NCBI GenBank assembly: GCA_027924585.1
Contig: BSBM01000307.1
Span: forward strand, 9,880,001-9,944,000
DNA from: Larix kaempferi
Lineage: Eukaryota > Streptophyta > Pinopsida > Pinales > Pinaceae
Length of the DNA: 64,000 nucleotides
Reading direction: 5' to 3'
Shown in pieces: positions 43,331 through 56,139 of the stretch. Both the position numbers and the translations under genes were made by a program. The notes below the pieces were generated by a model, which saw only the letters and a list, made by a program, of their open reading frames with translations, was not told where the DNA came from and ran no database searches. The number at the start of each line of letters is the position of its first letter. The first letter of the stretch is position 1.

Positions 43331-44078
43331 AGGGGAGGGACTATCATGCATGTTCTTGTTCCCAATCAAGTCATTTGGAAGAAGGCATCCACAGATGTGC
43401 AGCAAGAAGTGCTTGAGACAGTTGCTGCAATGGGAGCCTTTGTAGGGGACAATTATGATTCAGTTACTTCTTTGAATAAAGAGATTGAGGCCAAGCAACA
43501 AGAATTGCAAAAACTCAGGGAAGAGCAGTTGAAAACTAATGAACAACATGAATATCAACTTCATCGGTTGAGAAATAAGCATGACAGTCAGCTGAAATAT
43601 CTGCAGGCACAAAACGCATCCCTCCAGCAGCAGTTGCAGGAAGCCCAAGTCCAAAATATTGGATATGCTGAAAAGATTGCAGTACTTGAGCAGTAGCTCA
43701 AGGATTCAGATTCCAAGGAAGCTACTTCTTCTTTTTCTAAATTATCCAAGGAAGAGTTCAAGGAACTAGCTTTGAGGATAAATGAAGATCATAAGAAACT
43801 CCTGACTCGACTATTTGATTCCCTAAATGACATTCAGGAAACCTATAATATTTTTGAGCGACATTCTATTATCCTTGAACAACATAATGAAAGAAGACAG
43901 GAAGAAACCAAGGCCATTGAAGATGTAATTGATTGGAAGAGATACATCAAGGACAAGCCTGAGGATGTCCCAGTCTTAAACAGTTTCAAGTTCAAGAGAA
44001 TTAGAATATATTTGGGTGCATGGGAACATGCTTGTGAGTCAGTTGAGGACACAATACATAAAGCACAAGCAGTTTGTA
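43331..44078 (+). pseudogene. G1 ORF3, coiled-coil C-terminal part, truncated
   Basis: GTIMHVLVPNQVIWKKAS, then a long coiled coil (about 43470-43690, QELQKLREEQLKTNEQHE... LQQQLQEAQ) and LRINEDHKKLLTRLFDSL. It ends abruptly at a TTTGTA where 919 bp present in the upstream copy (12861-13779) are missing. One stop at 43696. Confidence 0.75.
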
Positions 44079-44422
44079 TCAACTGGTGAAACACTTAATC
44101 ATAATTCCACATCTAATTGTTCTGCACATCAAAACTTATTTCTTAATCTAGATCTAACTTAATTAGATTTCCCTTAAGTAAATACTACTCACCCTTAGAC
44201 ATAAAACATGTTTACATCTTCCCTGATTGGAAGACAGATCCATTTGGATCAAATTCACCTAAGTGCCAACGGAGGCCTAATATCCGAAGGAGACAGTTCT
44301 ACCAAACAGTTTGGGGATAGAACCACTCTTGCATAGGGTTGTTTGAAGCCTTTTAGACTGGGTTGTCACCTTCTGTTGAGTGGCTTGGAAAATATTCCAG
44401 CATCAAACTCAAGGATTCAACA
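44079..44422 (+). repeat. G1 3' LTR remnant
   Basis: Last 344 bp of the LTR, matching 13786-14129 and ending TTCAACA. The first part was lost with the ORF3 tail. Confidence 0.85.
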
Positions 44423-44730
44423 CCCGCACATCCGCAAACTCTTTAATCTAGCGGTCAAGCAAGGGTTCCCTACACCTTGGACTCAAAGCCTCATTATTCC
44501 TATTTTCAAAAGTGGGGATAAAAATAACCGCTCTAATCATCAGACCATTATGGTCGTCCCTCTCCTAGCCAACTTATACAGTATTATCTTAGAAAATAAG
44601 ATCAATAAATGGAAGGTAAGTAGGGTAAAGGTCAAGCATGTTTTAGAAGGAATTATTCAAGCATAGACCACCTCATTATGCTTAGTATCATTGAAGAGGA
44701 ATGTCATTGTTAACAATCAAATTAACACCC
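44423..44730 (+). pseudogene. LINE (non-LTR) reverse transcriptase fragment
   Basis: HIRKLFNLAVKQGFPTPW, then LIIPIFKSGDKN (the RT block of plant LINEs), NHQTIMVVPLLANLYSIILE and, past a TAG, a decayed template-switch region. It is the outer flank of G1. The other part would lie left of the window. Confidence 0.8.
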
Positions 44731-47130
44731 CTATTCAAGTGACAGAAGAGGCATATGTTTACCATGCACCTGTAGCAAGAAGACATGACACAAGTTCATT
44801 CAGAGACAAATCCTCTATGAAAAATGTATTAAAATGCACTAATTATGCTTAAAGTCATTCTAAATGGTGCAAAAAGCCTAAAAACTATGAAAAGTGGGTT
44901 TTCAAGTCAAAATAATCTAAAGTGAGGAAAATGGATTATCCCGAACTCAAAAGAGAAGCCTAATGCACATTTCTCAATGCTATATAAGAAAGGCTTTGGG
45001 GCATGGTAAAAGGAGACAAAAAGAAGAGCAAAGGCATGCTAAGGAGATTCTGAAGGAGAAAAAGAGCTCAAATCCTTCGAAAGCAAGGGTGAAGAAATGG
45101 AAGCTCATTTGCAATGGAGAAATACATTCTTACCATGACCTAGGTGAGAATCCTTGCATTTTCTCAGCATGGGATATTTTTGTACAGAACCTCACTTCCA
45201 ATCTACACAAATACTGGAATAAAATAACAACTAGAAGCTATACTCCCAGCAAGGATCCAACCATGTCAATTTTCAGAACTAAAAGTTATGCTCATAGAAA
45301 GTATCCAACCATGTCAATTTGCAGCAACAACTAAATTGTCCTTCATAGAGATTGCACTGACCTGGACTCATGTCATACCTTGTGGCGATGAATCAGGATA
45401 ATACTAAACAATAAAACAATACATTTTGCAGAAATTTACCTCAGGCAAAAGAATGTGACCAGCAACATTAAGAACTTCTACACCTTTTTGTTTCAATGGA
45501 GATTATGATAGAATAATTATGCATGAGGTAAACATCATGCTTTGATGTTGTCCACATGCTTTAATGTTGTCCACATTAAATTCCTCAGCTGCATAATCAC
45601 ACAGAAAATCAGCCCATCCACCAATTAGACAAGTCAAAAAATTATTTAGAGGGGAGGGAAATTATATTGGACAAATAGGCAAAAGGCCCATTCAAAATCC
45701 ATTTTGCTCCAAAGGCCAGCTCACACTTGTGAGAGAATATGTAAAAAAGAAACAATGCATTGCAGGAACACCTCCTCCGAAGATAGTTGTGAGGCTCTGG
45801 AGCAAGGTCTCTCGTATCTTGCTCATTACAAGACATGCTTAAGGCACTTGCAAAAATACTAACAACTTAACATATTGGATATGGTCAAATCACGATCCAT
45901 AAGTGACAAGTTAACAATTATAGATTTGGTCGAATCATGATTTATAAGTACAAGTTAACAATTTTACATTCTATATAAAAGAAATTTTACCTCAAAAAAT
46001 TTGTTACAAATTTACATTCTATATAAAAGAAATTTTACCTAAAAAAATTTGATTCTTTTTCATACTCGTAAATCCAAAATTCAAATAACATATAATTGCA
46101 ATATCCAAGTAACATATAATTCCAAAATCCAAGTAGCATTTTGTAACATTGCAAATGCATGCTATGATTCCATTACTTTTATTTATTTATTGAAAAAATA
46201 ATAAAAGGGATGTACCCAATTATTAATCTGGGCAGGAAATCACTGTAACCTAAAATCAGCAATGGAATAATTTGAATAATGCTTCCAGGAAGATTTATGA
46301 TTCCACTTTTCATGACGGAAAGGTCTGCAACCTAATCCTAATCCGCTGGCAATGGCAGCTCCTTATAGCCAAAACTTTTAACTCCGTCATCCTTGTTCAA
46401 AATCCCTCCGTTCCAGGCAAGTGGAATGAAATTGTACAACAAGCAATATTAACACTGCATACACTGGAATTCGTCTTTATAAGAACCACATTTCCCACAG
46501 GCTCAGGGAGGGAGAGCAAAGGGATTATGGTTTTAGTGTATTCACTTTCCAGAGATTAACCCGATTCCATCCGATAATCAAGTCTTCCATTGCATAAACA
46601 TTAAATATGATCATTCCATTTTGGGCATGATGGGGTTGACTGAATACACCATAGAGTGTACCGGACTTAGAGGATATTATAAATCTGTTGCAGCATGGAA
46701 GAGAGCGTCTAGATCATGTCTAGGGTGATAATCAAGACCTGCAAGGAAGGTTACTGACAATTCGGCTAATCGCTTGGCAAACACCATGTTTAAATGAGGA
46801 TAGGATGGAGATCAAATTTGAAGGCTTCATTGCCCTTAAAGGCCTCTTTAGCCCATAGTGGAAAGGGATTAAATTATTTATTCTGAAAAAAAGTATATAT
46901 ATTATATTTTGTGAAAGTCTTAGATTAACCACTTCTGCATGAAAGTTGTTAAGCATTATCTAAGCATTATTTTCTAATTTTGAAATAGATGTTTGAAAAA
47001 ATAGAACCGTAAAAACATTTTCAACATATAAAATGAAATTGATAGGAACAAATCTCTCAAATAAAGCTTATCAATTTTATATGGATATGAAAATAGTTGT
47101 TTTGTGAACTATAAAATTTTGAAAAGTATA
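44731..47130. other. Unassigned AT-rich region
   Basis: Small ORFs only. A roughly 48-bp tandem duplication sits at 45960-46045 (CTATATAAAAGAAATTTTACC twice). No transposon or gene family recognised. Confidence 0.5.
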
Positions 47131-47133
47131 GTC

Positions 47134-47430
47134 TTAATCCCTTCTTTTTATTAGTATATATATTACACTAATTAAGTAACTTACTTCAATTATCAAATTG
47201 GAAATAGTTTTGGATATTTTTGCTTTGAAGCTATTTGAAACAAAACTAAGGAATTGGAGTTTGCTACAGTTTTTTATTTCAAAAGGGATAGAACCCAAAT
47301 TATTACTTTGTTGCATGTACTCAAAACCATGAATGCCTAGGTGTCTAATCTCTCTCAAATTACCCAACTGAGGTGATATATTTCTAGACAGTCGTTTGTT
47401 CCTCAATCCTAAACTCACAAGGGAAAAGCA
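47134..47430 (-). pseudogene. LRR-type fragment (receptor-like kinase relic?)
   Basis: About three leucine-rich repeats: LGLRNKRLSRNISPQLGNL, NNLGSIPFEIKNCSKLQFL and a last ISNLI unit, spaced about 24 residues. RISPQLGNL-type wording is typical of plant LRR receptor-kinase N-termini. No start, kinase or further repeats nearby; broken frames on both sides. Confidence 0.5.
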
Positions 47431-50400
47431 GGTTCGAGAGATGGAGGAATGGTGTTCTCCAATTTGTTACATTGTAAAGCCTAGTTACAGTAACAAGGAA
47501 AACTGTACTGAAGCAATCTAATACTACCAGGTTTAAATTGAGCTTTGTGATTCTCTCGGAATATGTCTCTCTAAAGTAAACTACCACAAATCACAATTAT
47601 ACAAGATCTTTCTTGTAACACTTTAACTATGGTGCAATCACATTGTTATATAATGAACTCGTGGTTGAGTTGAATCAAAATAACTGCATGTAGTGTAAAG
47701 TCATTTTTAGCACATATGTCATCATCTAAAGTTTGTTGCAATTGATGAATGCCAATCTCTATAGGTTTTGTATGAGCAAGATTTTTCCTTCATAGACGAG
47801 AAGTTCAAGAGAAACAGATCTTTGATCTTTGGGTTGAAAACAACTTATCTTGAAGGACAACCACCATCTCCTTTCTCAAGGCGAAAGACCTTTCAAGGAA
47901 AGGGACCTGCCATAAATCGGATCCTAAACTTGGGAATGGTGATGTCGAGATATGACTGGTTAGTGTTCCCAGTGCAGTAACCAATTAAGGTCAGATTAGG
48001 TTTCACACAAAATTAAACTCAGCTAATCCACCACATAATGGAATGTGATCATTCCACAAAGGAAATAAATAAGAATAACTGATTCATATTTGTTTTTCAT
48101 AGCACAAATTGGAATGTGATAATTTCTCTATGGAAATAAATAAGCTTAACACATTCATATTTTGTTTTCATGTTAGTATGGAGATTATATAAACTGCATG
48201 GTCAAATTATGATTTCTTGTACTTAAATTTATGATTTTTTTTAAGGAGTAACATTTAGCTGAAGCAAACGAGGGGAGATGCAAATGTCTTTAGCCTTTTG
48301 TTTTAGGTTATTTAATGAAATTTTTGGAGGAATGAGTAGCACAATTTTAGTAGCAAGATTCAGTATAATTGAGAGTTTTTTTACTTTACTAAAATTTGTT
48401 TGCAATTTGGAAAATATTCAAGATATTTTGATATTATGAATTGTAAAGTTGACTAAATACTAAATATATTTAAACTTTTATATTTTAAAAATTCAATAAA
48501 TGTTATTATTAAAATTTACATGAATTTAAACTAGAATAACTTTCAATGTATATTATTTTTTTTTTAAATAAATATAAACTCAAATCACATAAAAAAAATT
48601 ACAAAACAAAACAAAGTAAAATTTGAACGCACAAAAACTCAAAAAACTTTTTAAACAAATTTGTGATTATTGTTTCACTTAATCTTTTAAATAAATGTTT
48701 AAATAACACACATCACTTAATCAACATTAAAAAAATAAGTACATTAATACCATGAATCAGTACTTAGTACTTAGTACTTAATGAACATTAAAAAATATAT
48801 ACAATCATGAAATGAGCCCATACTTACCTATTAAACTCTGTTTTCACATTATATATCATATCTTATGTTTTAAATTTAAAATATATTTTTGGGTAATTAC
48901 AATGTGGATGGGACTTGGATAAATCAAGCCCATACCCAGAAATCTCTCGAGGATAAATAAACATCATCAGTCCTGAGAAATTTAATACGTCTTAACGCCA
49001 TGGATAATCCAGCTCCAATCGTAGTGGCACTGGAGTGGTATAGCTTTACTCTCTAGTCCCACTGATTTTCTGTGCATTTAGTCTTTCATTTAAGATGAAT
49101 TTCGCTCTACTTATGAGATCTCATACGGTCTATGTATATGCCCACACAGAGTGCAACGATTATGCGCGTATAATTATGTGACTAAAACCCATCCAGTTGG
49201 CATGAGTGCTCCACAGCTTTTTATCACATTACATATTTGTTACACAATGTTAGTATCTAGGCATCAGACTTATGTGTGATCAAAGTTGTGTATTGGAAAT
49301 CCTCCTCAAAAAATGTTTAATCTTTATTTTAAGAGAAGTTGTATTGGTTGATTAATTTTTAAAATTAAATAATAAAAATAAAATATTTTATTTTAAATTA
49401 TATGTTATAGTGTCAATAATTTAAGGTCAAAATAGAGAATAGCATGGTTAGTAATAGTTAGAATATCACACTTTAATTACTCTTAAAATGGTTGTAGATG
49501 TCAAATAAGATTATATGTGATGATTATAAAATTTAATGTTTTATGTTAGGTAAATATTAGCAGTAAAACTTTATATTTAGCAAAAGAACTTAAAAGTAAG
49601 GAGAATTACTTTATATTTAGTAAAAGAATTTGAAAGTAAGGAGAATTTTAGCATGAGAAACTTTAAATAAAGGAATTATGATTTAAATATTTTAATAGTT
49701 TTGAAAGAAAATGTTTATTTTATTTTAAGGTAGTTTTGTGATTATTATAAGGAAGATTGGTTTTGTTGTAAATACTATACATGTTAAAATTAAATTGTTT
49801 TTCATTAGATAAAAAATCAAACAAGGAAATAGGTTAATGTGCCAAGACTTAGAAGCATTTGGCAAGACTCAAAATCTATCCCTTATGGACCACAAACATG
49901 TCATTTGGAGAGTGATGATTGTCCCGTTCACCACTAGGTTATGGTAGATTTTTGCCACATTTAGAAAGATAAATTATAATGCTTACTATAATGTCTATAT
50001 GTTATAAAAAACCTTTTTAACCCTTAGATGTATGTAACCCCTTTCTAAAAGGAAGAGAAAGACAACATTTTAAAGTTGTAAAATTTATTTTAAAACTCCA
50101 AATACAAGTTATTCAACTATTTCTTTTCTTATTTATTTATTCATGAAAGGTATGTGTATGTGTCTACGGTGAAGGTCTATGTTTACTTTTCTTATTTATT
50201 TATTCATGGGATGTATGTGCCTATGGTGAAGTTCTATGTTTATATATAGGTGCCTCTAAGTAAAATAATACAATCCGTTGATTAAATAAAAATTAATGTA
50301 AATGGTGCACTTGGAGTGGTCTTGCAAATTGTGTACACACCTGAATCTAGCCCACCTAATTTTACAGCCTATGTTGTCATGGCATTTGATAAATACATTG

Positions 50401-51529
50401 GTACTCCATGGGACCAATCTCAACCAAATCACATACCAATTCCACCCATAATTTGAAGTAACAAGAAACAAATCCCCCTCAAGATGGCTTGGGCATTGAC
50501 TATCCATAAATCCCAAGGATTGTCATTAACAAGTTCAACCATTGGCAATGGTAACAATGAAGGTCAATGATTAACCCTCAAATCAATTCCCACGTACTAC
50601 AACATTAGAAGGTATCTAAATTACACCATCATTCTCCTTCGAACACTATGGAAAGAAAAAAGCAAGAGGCATACCTTCATTCTCTATCCCTTTCACACTT
50701 AACATTGCAATCCTCAATCCTTTCACTCCCTCTACCAAATGAAACTACCAATGTTGATTTCCAATATATTTATAGTCAAACTTGATCACTACCTAGCCCT
50801 TTATTGTTTTACTCACATATGTATACCTTTTTGTATGACAAATTAATGTACAAATCATTTTACTTGCCATTGATTACATGGGTTTCTATTTATTTCTCAT
50901 TAGTACTTGCAATAGAGTTTTCCTTTCAATTTCATCAACTACTATCCCTACCATAAATTAGCTAGACTTTCTTTCAAACACATAAAATTATATTGTCTAC
51001 GTACACACAATTTTTTCTCATTTTACAACATATTGAAGTTCTTCTCGGCATTTCATTTCCCTCGCTTTGGGGGTATGCTAGTTAATTAAATTTAAATATC
51101 AAATAGGAATGCAAATTATTTAAATAACTAGTGTATGTATATGAGTTTTATATTATACCTATAAAGTGAAAGAGAATAGAATTACATATATACTTAGCAA
51201 TAAAATGTATATATTAGTAATTGTTCATTTTTGTGAGATGATGTGAATAAAATAATTATTAAATTGTTTACAAATAAATAAAAAATGAATTGCATTATAA
51301 AAAATAAAGAAAATATCCTAAAGTTGTGACATTTTTTACCAAGAAAAAAATCACAATTTCTATTCCATTATAAAATGAAAATCACATTTTTTAGGTGCTC
51401 AAAGCACAATACAAATAAAAACAAATAAATAAATGCTAAAAGCTAAAAACAATGTGGTAACATGGCTCCATTACGGTTGTGGTTGGTAAACGAACCAAGG
51501 TATCACATTAATTCAAGTTTGATATACAC
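47431..51529. other. Unassigned AT-rich region
   Basis: No convincing coding. A 40-bp tandem pair is at 49568-49647 (ACTTTATATTTAG core), a TACTTAG triplet at 48756-48779, and a roughly 75-bp tandem pair at 50117-50245 (TTATTTATTTATTCATG core). ORFs at 47768-47980 (+) and 50256-50516 (-) have no recognisable features. Confidence 0.5.
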
Positions 51530-52471
51530 CTAAGGCTATTGATATTACAAAACTATTCATGAAAGAGACTGTATAAGTGCATGGAGTGCCCAAAACAATA
51601 ATTTCCAATAGGGATACAAAATTCACTTCAAATTTTTGAAAAGTATCTTCGAGGACATGGGTATAAAATTGAATTATAGTGCTTATAATCATAGAATCAT
51701 AGGATAAGACTAAAAGAATTAATCAAGTGATTGAAGAAATGCTTCACATATATGTGATGGAAAAGCCATCCAAGTGGGAGGACTATTTATGCGTGGTGGA
51801 ATTTGTATGTAATAATGGACACTATGCACCATTGAGAATGAGCGCATTTGAGACTTTATATGGAAAAATATGCATTAATCCAATTAGACAATATAATGCT
51901 ATCAACATAATTGTACTTGGACTAGAATACTATAGGAAATAGAATAGGAAAATTCCATGATCAATCACAATTTGAAGGAAGCTCGGGACATGCAAAAAAG
52001 GAACCTTATCCAAATAAGAAAAAATATCACAGCGAACTCTTGAATTGAGGAACATTTCTTGCTCATACTGAATCCAAAAAAGAGCTCATTGAAGCTTGCA
52101 AGTTGTCCCAAGCTATCACCTTTATATTGTGACCCTTTGAAGTCCTAAATCGAATATGACTAGTTGCATATCAAATTGTATTGCTAACATCGAAGCATAC
52201 AATGATTTTTATGTTTATTTACTTAACAAGTACGTACATGATCCTGACCATGTGACTAATTCATGATTAATTGCACTATAATCTAGTGGTAACCATGGAA
52301 AAAGTTCCAAACAAAACTACTATAAATCCTTGATAGAAAGGTAACAGTTTTCAAGAATCGAGCAATTCGATAAGTAAAGGTTCCATGAAGCACTCTGGTC
52401 CCAATGATTTTCTATTGGATTTGGAGGTTCTGATCAAGAAGGCATACCCATATTTTTTATGATCTTGAGAT
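51530..52471 (+). pseudogene. Gypsy integrase C-terminal relic (chromovirus-like)
   Basis: HGVPKTIISNRDTKFTSNF-like start, then KPSKWEDYLCVVEFVCNNG and SAFETLYGKICINPI (open 51727-51942). After many stops come KSSLKLAS, VHDPNHV-like and DRKVTVFKNRAIR.VKV near the end, the order seen in plant chromovirus integrases and their tails. C3 is inserted at its end. Confidence 0.75.
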
Positions 52472-53066
52472 TGTTAATATTCGAGCATTAATTCACAATA
52501 CTCTAGGATCTTTACTGAGAGAATAACATGTACAATATATCAATGCATATCAATCATAGCAAGCATATCAATCATCACAAGATGCAATCATAAGAGAAAA
52601 TAGACACACAGAGTTTCCGTGGGGAAAACCCTAAGGTGAAAAACCCCACAAATTTCTCAGAGATAGATAGAGCAATAGCACAACCAAAGTACAACCCAAG
52701 TACATAGAGATAGACTCCTCCTAGTAGCTGATCCTCCTCCTCACATGTGCGCCACTTTCCGAGTGATGGATAAGTGAGTAAGTGAAGTGATCAAATAGAG
52801 AGATCCCGCTCTCTATTTATACTTGTTCTGAGCAGCCTAATAAACCTATGGGGTCGACTTGTCTAACTCATCCTAATAACCCCGGGTTAACTTAATCAGG
52901 GCCGACCCCACACATGGTGGTCTAATAACCCATCGGCAAGTTACAACACTTGCAACACTTGTCAATACAAATGATGACACTTCCTTATAGAGGAATAATA
53001 CATCTCTATAGGAGTACAATAAAACACATAGATGAAATACATTCCGAAGTTACATATACATCAACA
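52472..53066 (-). repeat. C3 3' LTR
   Basis: TGTTAATATT... to ...CATCAACA, followed by CTCCCTCTTA (minus-strand purine tract TAAGAGGGAG, 53067-53076). Confidence 0.93.
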
Positions 53067-53329
53067 CTCCCTCTTAACTATGAAGGTATTTCTTGACACA
53101 GATCTGCTAACACAAGTCTTCTTCTCTGGATCATCATCAGCAAATCATCATCCTCGAATCATCGTCATCATCACTGTTGTTTCTATCTCAATCAATCTCT
53201 GATCTACTCATCATAGGAAGTTCTACAGAGCCAGTCCTTTTTCATACTGGATGTAGGCCCACCACCTGTAGGTATTCATCATCACTGGCCATACTATGGA
53301 ATACTCAGGACTGATTATGTGCCTCAACA

Positions 53330-54450
53330 AAACCTCGAAAGAGCATCCTAGGATTGATTATGAGCACACTGCTCAACCTATCGGATCTCCAAGGATATTT
53401 TACATGTTGACCTTCACAAAACCTACTCAGAGCATCCCAAGATGTTACGAGCAAACCGCTCTTCCTGTCTAGATCTCGATAGAGCATCCCAGGCTGTTAC
53501 GAACACACCGCTATACCTGTCCATATTTTAAAGGATTGTTTCTATGTGAACTTTCGCAAAACCTACTCAGAGCATCCCAGGATGTTACGAGCAAACTGCT
53601 CTACCTGTCTGGATCTCGATAAAGCATCCCAGGATGTTACGAGCACACCGCTCTACCTGTCTGGATTTTAAAGGATCTTTTCTATGCGAAACTGTAGCAA
53701 AACCTACTCAGAGCATCTCAAGATGTTATGAGCACACCGCTCCACCTGTCCAAATCTCGATAGAGCAACCCAAGCTATTACGAGCACACCGCTTTACCTG
53801 TCCAGTTTTTAAAGGATCTTTTCTATGCTACCTGCACAACCTGTCCACGGCCACAGAGTATCAAACCAATACTCATCATACATCATCCTGATGTACATCA
53901 TCACATGATCAACCTGATCATCATCATAGCATCGACCTGATGCATATCATCTGGAGCAACATCCTAAAGCTCATCATTTGTGATCATCCTAATCATCATC
54001 ATAGCATCATCCTAATGCATATCATCTGGAGCAACATCCTGAAGCTTGTCATATATGACCATCCTGATCAAACAATATATCCATCTGATGCATACAAAGT
54101 ATCTACCTGATACATATCATCATACATGATCACACTGATCATACAAGTATCCACCTGATACATATACAAATACATGATCTACCTGATCATACAAGTATCC
54201 ACCTAAGACAAATCCATGATCCAACTGATCATCTCAAGCATCCAACATGATGCATACATACATATAAATGATCCAATTAATCATATCTAGCATCCAACAT
54301 GATGCGTACATACATATACATATAAATGATCCAACTAATCATATCTAGCATCCAACATTATGCATACATATACATATACATGATCACACTGATCAAAGCA
54401 TCCAACTGATGCATATACAAAGCAATAAATGGAGCATCGTCCTAATGCTC
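53330..54450. repeat. C3 3'-UTR tandem arrays
   Basis: 53330-53830: units of 55-120 bp with AGAGCATCCCAGGATGTTACGAGC and CACACCGCTCTACCTGTC (written in part here). 53880-54430: shorter units with CATGATCCAACTGATCAT and AGCATCCAACATGATGCATAC. Mirrored at 60007-61127 in C4. Confidence 0.85.
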
Positions 54451-54530
54451 ATCATCTAGCGCTTACATCCACAGCCATGGGAAGGATCCTCCTTTCACCA
54501 TGCTTGGAATGGCTCCAGCAGATGTGTCCA

Positions 54531-55013
54531 TCACTTCTTCCTCGAAGTGTCGTCGATCTGAATAACACCAAGCTTCTCTCTGAAGTACTCGAACTTCACT
54601 CTAGCTAGTGGTTTCGTCAGTACATCTGCAACCTGTTCATCTGTTGCAACATATAGGAGCTTCACTGCTCCTTTCTGCACCATATCTCTGATATAATGAT
54701 ATTTGATCTTGATGTGCTTCAACCTACCGTGGAACACCAGGTTCTCAGACAGCTTCACACAACTCTAGTTGTCACAAAAGATACCAGTAGCCTCCAACGA
54801 GAGATCAAATAACTCAGACAGTAGCTTCCGAAGCCATACTACCTCACAACTAGCCAAACATGCTGCAACATGCTCTACTTCGGCTGTACTTGGTGCTACG
54901 CAGGATTGCTTCCTGCTAAACCAAGAGATCACACCTGATCCCATACTAAAGCAACACCCAGAAGTGCTCTTCCTATCTGCAACACTGCCTTCCCAATCTG
55001 AATCAACATAACC
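54531..55013 (-). pseudogene. C3 RNase H (copia)
   Basis: VDSDWEGS, then SRKQSCVA with a decayed Glu block, CDN followed by a TAG (near 54756), and KIKYHYIRDMVQKGAVKL to DVLTKPLARVKFEYF. Stops at the RT junction and in the middle. Confidence 0.88.
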
Positions 55014-56139
55014 CTATAGGTTAAACTTTTGATTCGCATCATACTTGAGCCCATAGTCAACTGTACCCTTCAGGTACCTCAGAATATGATTTACAGCAAC
55101 CAGGTGAACACTCCTCGGATCCGTCAGGAACTGACTCAATGTCTTCACCACAAAGCAAATATCTGGTCTTGTGTTCTTCAGGTACATCAAGGACCCAATC
55201 ATCTGACGATACATAGTGACATCAACCGGCTCAGATGAAGCATCACATAGAAGCTTCAGGTTCGATGCCATAGGTGTGGCCATGGCCTTGTAGTCCATCA
55301 TCCTGAACCTCTTCAGGATCTCTACTGCATACTTCCCTTGTCCAAGGAAGATACCATCTGCACTCTGCCACACCTCCATGCCTAGAAAATAATGCATAAT
55401 CCCCAAGTCCTTCATCTCGAACTCGGCTACAAGCTTCCTCTTAGTATCAACAATCAAACTATCATTGCCTGTTACAAACAGATCATCCACATACATAAAT
55501 AGTATCACTAGATTGCCTTCCTCAACCTTGTAATAAAGGTTGGAATCTGCTTAACTCTTGGTAAAGCCCAAACTGGATAGGAAACCGTCCATCCTACCAT
55601 ACCAGGTCCTCGGAGCTTGCTTCAAGCCATACAAGGCTTTCTTCAATATGCACACATATGACTCCCTGTCATGTGTCTCAAAACCAAGTGGCTGTTCCAC
55701 ATACACTTCCTCCTTGACTACACCATTCAAGAAAGTTGTCTTAACATCCATCTGGTGTATCTTCCATTTCATCACTGCAGCCAGAGAAAGTACTGATCTG
55801 ATGGAAGTGTACCTGGCTACAGGAGCAAAAGTTTCTTCATAATCTATTCCCTCTTTCTGAGAGAAGCCACGAGCTACGAATCTTGCCTTGTATTTCTCTA
55901 TGATGCCATTTGCAGCATGCTTGATCTTGTAGATCCATTTGGAAGTCACAACAGACTTCCCTTCAGGCCTTGGGACTGCATCCCAAACATCATTCTTCAT
56001 GATCGACTGGTACTCCTCGATCATGGAATTCTTTCCGAATCCTGGGAACTTAAATATATTCAATATCTTCAATAGATAATTATGTTGTTGAAACAAATGT
56101 TGTAGTCCTTCTTTTGTAGGTGAAGGTATACAATCTTTC
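55014..56139 (-). pseudogene. C3 reverse transcriptase (copia)
   Basis: [65 protein letters not shown], catalytic FMYVDDLFVTG, GKYAVEILKRF, MIGSLMYLKNTRPDICF. One TAA at about 55551 (after FTKS) splits it. The coding part begins next to TTTTGTAG/GAAAG at 56139, which looks like a splice acceptor. Confidence 0.92.

Larger units (their letters stand above)
13363..44422 (+). mobile_element. G1: Ty3/gypsy element with ORF3, host of C2, G2 and S1
   Basis: Order on the plus strand: LTR, primer site, gag, protease, RNase H-like domain, RT, RNase H, integrase, repeat-rich spacer, ORF3, LTR remnant. Removing C2 (19215-25228), G2 (about 29905-41057) and S1 (42182-43330) leaves roughly 13 kb. Gag through RT share one frame from 14161 to about 17975, with stops and then one shift. 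The integrase GPF motif without a chromodomain points to the non-chromoviral side of gypsy (Tat/Ogre-like). Confidence 0.8.

Noticed and set aside
50256-50516. 86-aa minus-strand ORF in AT-rich DNA
   Set aside because: Short, no motif, no conserved neighbour; a chance ORF cannot be excluded.
53634-53891. Plus-strand ORFs 53634-53891 and 60311-60568
   Set aside because: Antisense readings of the C3/C4 3'-UTR tandem arrays.
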